From Aquila chrysaetos chrysaetos (Eukaryota; Chordata; Aves; Accipitriformes; Accipitridae): a stretch of DNA of 64,000 nt. This document shows positions 23,901 to 35,900 of the stretch, one piece after another. The notes beneath the pieces were generated by a model that was not told where the DNA came from, did not search any database, and worked only from the letters and a program-made list of their open reading frames with translations. The DNA is taken from NCBI RefSeq assembly GCF_900496995.4, contig NC_044009.1:42679505-42743504 (forward strand), written 5' to 3'. Numbering within the stretch: the stretch's first letter is position 1; each line of letters opens with the position of its first letter. A program made the translations under genes and the position numbers.

Positions 23901-26900
23901 GAAGGCAAGAAAAAGCTGAGTACTCACGGTACACATTTGTCATTCTTCTTTTCAAAGTTAGGCATGCATTTGCATGTTGGAGTCCCTTTTTCCTTTGCAC
24001 AGTACTTGTTTTCTTCTGCAGAACAGTCTTTACTGCAATCTGTATTTTCAGAGGGAAAAAATACAGAGTGAATTGAAGATAGCCCCCAAAACACCAACAT
24101 TGGAGAAAATCTCCCTCCCCGCCCCCCTTTTTTTTATTGCACTGTAAACACACAACTTTGTTGTGCTTCAGAGCACCAGAATGGCTTTTTTAGGGCTATA
24201 CCTATGTAGAACAGAAACTGAAATACAAAAGCACAAAATTAGAAGTAAATGGTCATTGTTTAAAACCATTCAGCTTCATCAGAATGGAAATCTGGCTAGG
24301 CTGCATCTTACATAGGCAAGCCATGACCTGCAGTGTGGTCTCACAGCAGAATATTTGTATTGCAACTGATCTAAAACTGGATCAGATTTAGACAGGTTAG
24401 CGGCCACAAAGGCCTTCACTGGATCACATCTCACTGGCCTTTTTTATAGCCACCTTTCATGATTTTATCATGAGTATTTGCTATATTTGTTGTTTTTCTT
24501 AAAATCTCGTATCTTAGACTTTTTTCTGTAGGGTGAAAATTTTAGTGCTCATAACTAGAAAATACAGTACATCTCAGGGCTATGGAGGATAGCTAAAAAT
24601 ATAAACAGAGTACTCATTAAAAGATTCAAAATGAACACGTAAATAAAACCCCAACAACTAACAGTTCCTAAAAATCACATAAATCATTCTTCCCACAAAA
24701 AGCTGTCTAAATACAGGTAATGCAATCCTAGAACTACCAATGAGGGACAGAGCTTTAACAGATAGTTGTAGTGCATCATGAGACTTCCAGTTCTGTCAGC
24801 GTCCCCCATAGCTGCCTCCAGGTAGCATGTAGAATTTATTCCCAAAATATGTCCTAGCAGAGAAGGCTGTGAATCTAGGATCCAATTTGTTCCATCCTTT
24901 ACTTATTTAGGTTTCAATTCTTACCAAAAGTTTAACAATGCATTTAAAGAGTTGCCTATTCAGGCTTTAGTAGTTTATTCTACTGGAATAGAATTATGGA
25001 ACCATCTAAAGTGAAACATGAGAATGTGTTTCTGTGGCTTTCTTAAAAAGACACACATTCCCTAATTTTTAGAGGTTAGCCCATTTGTGGAGCGCCCTTT
25101 TCAAAAAGGGACTGAGACAGGGAATAACCAGGTCAGCCTTTCAGGGATAGATAAAGTAATAAGGTTCTTACCTGAACAAGAACGATCATCCCATTCTGTC
25201 TTTGAGAAACTACTTTTGCATACGCATTTTGGAAACATACTTTCTACGCAGTTTGTGGTCTGAACATCACATTTAAAAGCAGCACAGTAGGTTGTAGCTT
25301 TAAAACAGAAACAGTCAGGAAGCAAACCTGAGTACTAATAATATCATTTCATAGAAAGCAGTGCACTTGCTCAGTAAATCATAAACCAATCATTTAGCAA
25401 TTCAGAAAAAAAACTTGTAAGTCTTTTTTTTTGGACATCAATACTGCAGGTATTTGGATCAGCCCTTTCTTTTCCCTTGCTCTTTACCAGTTAAGGTCCT
25501 GTTTCCATCACATCTTCTGACCTTCTGTTTCTCAGCCTCTTACAACTGCCTCCAAACCTTCCTGTCCTCCAGTCCACAAGAGGGAAATTCTACCCATAAG
25601 TTCATATTCTGAACACTGACTTTCTGCCTTACCCTAAAAAAACTATAGAAAACCCCCAGCACTATTCACTTAGTTTTTCTTACAACTGAACTGTGAGGCC
25701 CAGATCCCATACAGTGCTACACAGATATAAATATTTATGGGCATGCAGCTCATTTCATGAGCAATATTAGTATGCTGTTTGCCCAGCGTGTTGCTCTTTA
25801 GATCCATGTCCTGGTGGTGGGAAAGGTTTGCAAACCTCAGTGGGTGGCATGCAGTGGAGGGATGTGATTGCACTGTGCTTTGTGAGCTCGCAGTTTTTTT
25901 CTATTTCCCCCTCACATTTAGGACCAGTACACAGGAAATGTCATGACTGAGGTGGATACAGTCACCTTCAGAGACCAAACTCAGGCTATCAGCCATGAAA
26001 TGGACTCCTTTAATTATTAGCTACAACTTTTGCAAAAGCTGATTTCAAAATAGGAGCATATTTTTTTTTTAAAGAGAAAAAAGTCCATATTTTATTTAGA
26101 AAATCATTCTCCAAATATTATACTTTTACTAATGCAAGACTTTACCGGTTTAGAACAATTAATCACTTAGCTCAGTAGCTAATCAGTGAGGCCTCATTTC
26201 AATTAATTATGGAAGAAGTCTAAAGAGAGTTTCATCCTATTTTGCCAGTAAAATACTGACTTATTCTCAGAAGCAATATATATGTCTGTATATATTTGGT
26301 CCTGATTTTTCCAGCCACTTAACAATCAGCAGATTAAAATCAACATGCTATTGCTTACTTGGGAATAAGCATTTTCCTTCTCTTCTTTACATAGGAAGTA
26401 GAAAGCCTTAATAAGACAAAAAAGCCCAGCATGGAATGGTTGAGTCTTCAAAATTACCTAAGATTGAACATTCAGCTCCTTAAAATCAACAAGGCTTGTG
26501 GTCTGATGGGCTTTGCTGCACACAGAGAAGTTCTAACCAGCTTTGAAGATAGGAACCTCTGTTTCTACTGATTATTTACTCCCACAGTAAGGAATTACAT
26601 ACCTCTGTACTGAGAGACGTAGGGTGAATTTTCTACTGCATCAGTTCCTGCAGATGTAACTGCCTCAGTGCTTACAGTTGAGTTCTCCATAAACAGGTTT
26701 GCCACTGTTACACTCACTGGAAGAGAAGCTCTGCCTTCTTTTACAGGTCTGAAAAGTACAGATGATTGATAGCATCATTTTAAAGTCTCATATAATCCAT
26801 ATGGATAACAAGCTAGATGCACAGACAAGAGAAGATTTCTACCAAACCTCCCTCTCTCCCCTAGCTTCTGCCACCCCACAATGTAGGTAATTACTAAGAC

Positions 26901-29900
26901 TCCTGAAAATTAGTTCAAATCTTGCTTAGGAATACATTAATGGCCATCTTTCCAGTAGATCCAGATGTGAATAGGTAGCTGGTAAGCACAGGCTGTTTGA
27001 TTTCATGCTAACAGCGTCACTCCTTTGTGTGCTCTTGGCACGTAACTGGTATTTTTTTACTGGGCTAACCTCAAGCCGGCTGCTGTGTGGAGGACCTTAT
27101 CTGTTAGACCCTAACTTTTATATGTTCACATCAGCCTGTGATGTTATACAGGCATGACATGGAGAACCCATCCTGAAGCATGGTGAGTATAATTCATGGT
27201 ATGACCGCAATGAATTCAGAAGGGTCTGTTTGCAATGTAGAGGTATCTATGCTAACTGCATCCTGGCTGGGTTGGGTTCAGCTGGACAGCAATCTCCCTG
27301 GGGTGAGGTGGAGAACAGCAGTGACTACCTTGTTCTTCAGCTGAACTTCGTGCTGCTGGGATATGCACACAAATACCTTTAAGTGCTAGATTGCGGTAGT
27401 GCCTTAAGATGTTACTGTGTCCCATGTGTTTGTCACAACCGCTCTGCTGGAAGTTACTGCCCTCACAACTCTGCTAGAACAACAGTCTGCTTAAGTGCTT
27501 AATCCATGGGGTTTGCTGAAAGGGTTTACACTGCTGTGTCTGCTAGCATGCCAGGTTTTGCTTGATGTGGGTTAGGGAGCACTCACAGAGAAGCTGGCAG
27601 AGCTCTGGGGACAGTAACGTAACAGATGGGGATGGGAAGAGAGGGACATCTTACAGTGTCTGCCTAGATCAGCAAAGGACCTATGCCCGCAGCTAAAGTC
27701 ACCATAGCCCATTCAATAACATCTTTGCTCAGCCTGCCATCAGGAGAGACCAGCAAATGCACAATGAGATGCAGTGGCCTTCTATAATGAGAGTGTTTCT
27801 TAAATTAAACTGGGACTCCAGGTTGGACCTGTTCATAGGAACCTCTGAGTTAACTGTTACAATTTCAGAGACATGTCAGATATCATAGGAACTGCTAGTT
27901 ATAGCACAGTGCTATATCCTACGTGGTGCTAAAAGTGGGACATGCACTGTGGAGCTGTCTCAGCCATCCAAATTCACAGACATATTGGAAATCCAGGGGG
28001 TAAAAATGTCTTTAAAAATATGAAAAGAATGTCCTCCATTAGCAGGAGGCATACTGAACTGAACTCATCCCCTATCCTTTCTTAGACTGAATACTCCATG
28101 GGAAACAGATTAAAATGGGGTATGTGGGAAGCATGTACTGTGCAAAAACCAAACTGGCAAACTTACTGAATTTCCACGATGACAGTCTGTTCAAAGCCTG
28201 CTAAATATTTGAAGGCATCCTTAAACTATAAAAGAGAAATGAATTGGAGTTAAAGGCAAACAGAAACATAGACCAAAAGCATATGAACCACTGAGGCTTC
28301 AGCTGTAAAGTTTTAATCCAGAACATGCTACTATAGGCACAAATAGAGCAAGCTGATTTGTCACATCCACCATGCAAGATATTGCAGAAGAGGAGCGGTG
28401 GGGTGGTGCTGCAGAACAGGGAATATGGGAGAGCAGTGGAGGAATGGAGAGACAAGAGTTGAATGGATGTCAGGCAGTGCATTAGGGTTGACTGGCTGGA
28501 TAGCTACAGATGCTCCCTTGCAGACTCATCGCTTAGAAGGGCATCTCCATGGTACCAACTGTGGTGGTGCAGCACTCCCCAGGCCGCATTGCAATGTCAG
28601 AACCAGCCAACATTGTGTTCTTTTGCAGTGACTTGGGACAATCTGGTACTTTCTTACCCTTCCTATGGTACAGTGAATCAGGATGATTAGGCACTCCCTA
28701 ACCATACCTGAAACTCCTGTTGCCTGGAACTGTACCTGAAACTCCTGCTGCTTCGATCATAGCCTGCCTTGGAGGGTGCCAGAATTGCCTGACAAGAATT
28801 CTGGCCAGAATGGAAATACACTGACCAAATCATCTCGCAACCCTATAAATAGTGATCGTAAGTGAGACCCTTTGAGCTCTCTGGGATCACTGCAGGCTGT
28901 GACCCAGTATCTCCCTCTGAGTTGGGATGCCTCTCAGGGTAGATTTCACAAGGATTTTTAAGAGTATATTTCACGAGGATTTTAAGTAGTAGATGTCGTG
29001 AGGATTTCAAAGAGTAGATTTCGCAAGGATTTCTATGATCGTCTGCTGATAGATGCTGACGAAGAAGGGGTCAAATATCGTCTGCTGACAAATGTTGATG
29101 AAGGACAATGGTGACTAATTCACTACAATTAGATTTCCTGAGGTTTTAAAGATCATTTGGTACTAATAATTTACTATAATTGGCCAAGAGAGAAAAATCT
29201 TGATTATAGGTTAACCTCTATATCTGTGTGTGTGTGTTTGTGTGTGTGTGCAATTTGAGTTAGGAAACTTTGTAGTGCTGATAGCAAACTTTATTAAATC
29301 ACTCTGATAATTGGCTGATATTATATACTGATAAGTATTGTTAAAAATCATATAACCTAATCTTGTGATTTACCGTAATAGTGTTAATAAATCTTAAACT
29401 GCTGCTACCTCAAAGTAATGTAGGATCCATAATCACTCATTCCCTGACAAACTGGCATAGTAATTCAATGGGAGTTTTCCTTACACTTTGTATCCCTTCT
29501 ACTAGGCATAAACCGTTGTCCAAGTTGGATCTAGCTGCACCTAAGCTCCATCAGGAGTTTAGAAAGCAAGTGGGCCCATTCTGAACCTCATGACTCAATG
29601 GGAAGGTCTCCCTTACCCTTCTGCATCTCCGGTCTCTGTGTAAATCATTCTAACTCAATTCTAGTTTTATTTTACTTTGTATGTTTCTCCCATGTACTAA
29701 GTAATAGAGTGAACCTTGCTGTCAAAATTTGTAATGTCGCACTTTTACGAAGTCACATTAAGAAAATCACTTTTGCTAATATCTTTGATGGTGATTCTTT
29801 AAGTGATCTAAACCTCTCCTTTCATGACACCTACCTATGTGCAACTAGAGGGAAGAGAGAGAATTAGGCATCCTTACAGATGGCATGTGTCCCTAAGATG

Positions 29901-32900
29901 CAGTGAAGTGGGATCATCAGGGGTTGATCTTGTGGGGAGAAGCACAGCACTCCTGAAAGCACTGGGGACTGGATGAGGTCAGTAGAAAAGTCACTGGTCT
30001 CCCTCAGCCCGTATGAAGCAGGGAACAACTGGTGGAGGCAGCTGCCTCCAACTGCCACACAAGCAGGAGTCACCGTGAGAAAAGGATAAGATGTCTAAGT
30101 CAACTGACATGAAAGATAAACTATCCTTCTTTGTAATAAATATTATTTTCTATGCTATTTTCACTTTTGCATGCTATTGCATATCTATTCTAGTGCTGCA
30201 TATCATGCCCTTCTGTAGCCATGTCATGAAAAGATGTTGGACAAAAAAATTGAGGAAAATATTTTTTAACATTCTGGAGAGGTAATTTTAGGTTATTTTC
30301 TGATAAAACATTCATAGGAAGCAATATAATAACATGAAGAATTTGATAACCATTTTTTATGAATTCTGATTAATATTTGGTAAATATTTTTTGATCAGCT
30401 GTCTGGTAGAGTTGCATACCTCTTCTTCCTTACTTTCAGAAACCAACATAAGCAAATCCACTTGTTTCAACATGGCAGTAAAAATTAAACTGTTCTTCTT
30501 ATTTCTCCAGCAAATCCTTTACCAGATTTTATCTATAATCATAGAATGCTCAAAATGTGTAATATCCATTTCACTAATAGCATTAAAATACTAATCCTGG
30601 TATGCTTATGGAAGAGGCTTATTATTTAGGTATTTAGACACAGCTGGACAGCCATCCTGAAAAGTTTGTGCTGTGTGGAAACAATAATTTTCGTTAAAAA
30701 AAAAAAAAATTGCTCATTTTTACTCATACCACCGAGTATTACTGAGCCCCTAGCAAATAGCAGAGATCAGAAACTAAATGGGTTGGAAAACTTCACTCAG
30801 CCCCATGGTTTCTGGACAGGGAATGGTGAAAGATACAGAGCAATTTATGTGAGAACTTCCCAGAATAGAATTGGCACTAAAAATGCATATATTCCTTATT
30901 TCAGGTACATCACTTCAGCAAGAGCCATGCATGTACTCATCTGAGGGCAAAAATCAAGTCTTTTATGAATAGGTCTAAACTATTGTGAAGCAATCGTTGA
31001 AAGAAGTAGATTTCTCAAGTGAAACCATTCTAGGCTTCACATTAAAGGCAGCATGTATCCCCTCTGTCTGCATGACATTCAGGATAGCATTAAATAAACA
31101 GAAGAAAAACCAAAACATCGTCACTCACAAACTTTGTTGTATATTGGAACACCTCTTCATACTGCGTGGAATTTACAGTTTGAATGCTATCACTGTAAAA
31201 TCCTTTCAGTTTAATGACCCCGGGGAATATTTTCCCTGGAATGAGAACAGAGAATAGTAATTAATTAGAAAGCATTCAACTAAGTCGGGTTTCACCTTAG
31301 AGTTCTCCAGCTTTCAGAGAGAGGGAAATACAATGGAGAAATCAATCAGTGCTATTTTTCATATACTGGAGGAATCAGTAGCAAACAAATATTTGCTTAA
31401 TCAATCCAGTTACAATGGGGGATGTACTCTGGCTACCTGAGAAGCAGGCAGGATCCTGGGCTCAACCAAACTGGCCAAACTATGAAACTGAATAACATTA
31501 AACTGTAAGCATGGCCTGAAGCTTACAGTTTCAAAAAACTCCATCTGAGTTGTTACAGCATTTAGTGAGAAAATACCTATATTAAGGACTCCAAAGTTGC
31601 AGCCACTAAGCAGCTAACGTGGTTCACCATATCTGAAAAAGCAATTCAGTGTCTACCTGCTTCTTTGGGCTCACAAGTAAATTTGAGAATCCTGCTTGTT
31701 GCCACTTAAATAAGAAGCCCCATTGGTCACATGCTTGGCCTTCAGCGGTATCTCAGAGATGCATTTCAGCAGGACTGTGATGAGTGTTTAGCAATAGGGA
31801 AAATCAAGCCAGTTGTTCATAGGTCTTCATGAGTTTGGGCTTTTTAAAATCCTGGCCACTGATATTGATGTCAGGTTTACACTTGCATTTTTTTCTGCTT
31901 TTGACTCATTTTAATCTCCAGTACCCCTGACAGAGAACTCACCTTCTTTCCCTAGCACATAAATCTCTTTGGCTCTTACTTTTTTGTGAGATAACAATCT
32001 AGGTCATTGTAGCAGTGGCTGTCTGCAAAGCAAGGCATTATTCAGCAGTCACTTTCCCAGACTGATTATGTTTTCAGTTATGAGAACAAGGGATATGGGA
32101 AGAAAAATTCACCTGAGCAGTTATCTATGAACTAAAAATATAGATTGCCCTTCTGTAACTCACCTCTGTGACAATCCTTGTTGCTATAGTAGAATCCATA
32201 TTGGCACAGGCAAGTAAAAGTGCTATATAAAGCAACACATTTAGCCAATTTTTTTCCACAAGGGTCTGGGTTGCACAAGTCCCCTGATACAAAGATGAAA
32301 GATAGTGACGTCAGGATTTCTATGAAATTGCAATAACCAGTTCATATATAAAGTAGCTCATATATTAAATAGTTCATATATACTTCTACTAAAGGACACT
32401 ACCAGGTATGTTTTATAGAGCAGAGAAGCATTTAAAGAGCCCATGGCTATGTCTTGTTTGCTTAATGTCTGTATAGTAACTGTTTTCCCTACAGAGTCCA
32501 GCAGGATATCACAGTGAGGACACAGAGTAAATGCTGAAATTCATTATCTGTCATACTGAGCATTCACAGTGTAACTCTACTTAATACAACTAAAACCAAA
32601 ACAAACAAACAAAGTATATTGAGGGTTCCCAAAATCAGTGAATAAGTTAGAAAAAGGCAGACTACAATAGCCTGTGTATCTTTAATACTGCACTTGTATG
32701 TACTTGCCTTATTATAATACAGTATCATGGCAGGGTCTTTTAACGCAGACACATTAATAAAATAAAGGCTCGCAAATTAATCATTATAGTATACATAGCA
32801 GCATACTCTGATATCTATTGAAGTAAGGAATTTGTTGCAGAGCTTACAGCTGTCAACAGCTGTCTTTTTTGTAGGGTATGCCCTTTGCCTGAAATGGCCA

Positions 32901-35900
32901 CAGTTATAATTTCTCTGGGTAGCTATATATTCGGTAAGGATTTTAGAGTATGTATTTCATATCTATACATATTTCATTAGTTTATAAGTAATCAAAAGTT
33001 ATATTTCAATATACATTATATATAGGATAGTAATTACAATTTTCTTATAAGTCACCAAATTCTGCTTTTCACCCTGCCTGCTTTCTTTTACTTAACTTCA
33101 TAGGTATGTTCTCATAGATGAGGCAGAGATTTTCTGTTCAATGCGGAAAAACACAGTAACTCTCTTTCATCTCCCCAAAAGTAGAAAGGAAAAAACTTAA
33201 TGAAATTTCATTGGCTAGAGGGCTCATCTCCAGATGTTGTGTTTCCAGAGCTCCTCATGAAGAGGAATACTTTTTCTGGAGTAAGAAATCCCAAGCACAA
33301 AGCAACAATGCCTGCAACAACATCTCCAAAACTTTCCCCTTCGAGCAAAAGCCAGCAGGGAAGAGCAGAGAGAAGTCACAGCATAGATGGGGGCTCTTTG
33401 TCCCCCCTGGAAAATCCCACTGGGGTCAGACTTTGGTGCAGCCTGCAGGATTCCTGGGAGGGAACTCTCCATGCTCCCCGGCCATGACCCCAGGCACTCA
33501 GCCCCATGCTGGTTTGTGCCCCGGCTCCCTCCCTGCCCATGCTCCAAGCAGCCACACAAACAGCTCCCTGGAGGTCCCAGTCTGTGGCTTGCCCTGGGCA
33601 CCTCCTCTGCAGGGATCCTCTTGCACTCGGGACTGGTGCAGGAGGCTAAAGGCACCAAGCAGGAAAAGAGCAGCCTCTCTCTTCTAATCTTCCCCAACAC
33701 TCTCCCTATTGCAGCAAAGGCCAACAAGGCAAGAGGAGGAGTGGAGAGCATTCCCAGCCTTGATCGAGGCACCTTTGTCTCCCCTGGGAGAGGAACTCGG
33801 AGGAGAATGGGAAGGGGAACTTGTCCCTGCCTGTGGGGGCTGCAGAGCTCCCTGGGACTGAGTTACTCCAATCTGTCCTCGGAAAGGGATGACTGAGGCC
33901 TTTTGTTCCTTACCTGTAGTTGTTGGGCTTGTCGTCACAGTTGTGGCGGTAGTGTTTTCAGTGCTGTTTCCTGATGAAAGGAAAGGGAGACGGTAGCACA
34001 GCTTAGTGTTGCGTGTTGGAAAAGTCTTGGGGAACTCGGTGTGCGCAGGACAACTCCGAGCAGGTAGAGTGGGGGACCTGCGTGGGGCTGAGCAGCCACA
34101 GCCCTGGGCAGCCGTGTCCTGACTTTGGGCTCTCCCTGGCCATGATGCCTCTGTAGTCTGACATGTCCATGGCCCCTTCTCCCCTAGATCCCAAGGCTTG
34201 AGCACGTGCCCCACACAGGCAGTGTATTGCCCCCAGCTCAGCTGCACTCACTGCCCACAGGCAGCTCAGCCACCGGCACACGCGTGTCTCCTTGCAGGAG
34301 AGCCCCCTCTGCCCACCCACGGTGGCACCACACGGCCAGGACCGGCTGCCAGAGCGGGTCGAGGGGTGCCATCGGACTGAGTACAGCCAGCACACCCTCT
34401 GCTGCCCCACAGAGGCCTTCTCCCCAGGATCACTCGGGTGGAAGTTTGAGGCAGCCGGTAGTTCCAGATGGTGGGCAGGCATGATGGGAACGTGGGGGTG
34501 CTGGCAGGAAGAATGCGCTCGCCCAAGCGCACCATGAAGGAAGAGGTGAGGGGTGGGCAGGCTTCCCCTCCTCGGGGTGACGCCAGCAGGAGATTTGACA
34601 AGCCTGGATGGGACCCCCAGCACCATGCCGGGACAGGGGGCTTGGCCAGGTATGGAGGATGCCTGGGAGGGAACTCTCCATGCTCCCCGGCCATGACCCC
34701 AGGCACTCAGCCCCATGCTGGTTTGTGCCCCGGCTCCCTCCCTGCCCATGCTCCAAGCAGCCACACAAACAGCTCCCTGGAGGTCCCAGTCTGTGGCTTG
34801 CCCTGGGCACCTCCTCTGCAGGGATCCTCTTGCACTCGGGACTGGTGCAGGAGGCTAAAGGCACCAAGCAGGAAAAGAGCAGCCTCTCTCTTCTAATCTT
34901 CCCCAACACTCCCCCTATTGCAGCAAAGGCCAACAAGGCAAGAGGAGGAGTGGAGAGCATTCCCAGCCTTGATCGAGGCACCTTTGTCTCCCCTGGGAGA
35001 GGAACTCGGAGGAGAATGGGAAGGGGAACTTGTCCCTGCCTGTGGGGGCTGCAGAGCTCCCTGGGACTGAGTTACTCCAATCTGTCCTCGGAAAGGGATG
35101 ACTGAGGCCTTTTGTTCCTTACCTGTAGTTGTTGGGCTTGTCGTCACAGTTGTGGCGGTAGTGTTTTCAGTGCTGTTTCCTGATGAAAGGAAAGGGAGAC
35201 GGTAGCACAGCTTAGTGTTGCGTGTTGGAAAAGTCTTGGGGAAATCGGTGTGCGCAGGACAACTCCGAGCAGGTAGAGTGGGGGACCTGCGTGGGGCTGA
35301 GCAGCCACAGCCCTGGGCAGCCGTGTCCTGACTTTGGGCTCTCCCTGGCCATGATGCCTCTGTAGTCTGACATGTCCATGGCCCCTTCTCCCCTAGATCC
35401 CAAGGCTTGAGCACGTGCCCCACACAGGCAGTGTATTGCCCCCAGCTCAGCTGCACTCACTGCCCACAGGCAGCTCAGCCACCGGCACACGCGTGTCTCC
35501 TTGCAGGAAAGCCCCCTCTGCCCACCCACGGTGGCACCACACGGCCAGGACTGGCTGCCAGAGCGGGTCGAGGGGTGCCATCGGACTGAGTACAGCCAGC
35601 ACACCCTCTGCTGCCCCACAGAGGCCTTCTCCCCAGGATCACTCGGGTGGAAGTTTGAGGCAGCCGGTAGTTCCAGATGGTGGGCAGGCATGATGGGAAC
35701 GTGGGGTGCTGGCAGGAAGAATGCGCTCGCCCAAGCGCACCATGAAGGAAGAGGTGAGGGGTGGGCAGGCTTCCCCTCCTCGGGGTGACGCCAGCAGGAG
35801 ATTTGACAAGCCTGGATGGGACCCCCAGCACCATGCCGGGACAGGGGGCTTGGCCAGGTATGGAGGATGCCTGGGAGGGAACTCTCCATGCTCCCCGGCC

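Noticed and set aside
30538..30552. atcatagaatgctc resembling the CR1 terminal repeat
   Set aside because: A single short match without the flanking CR1 3' sequence.
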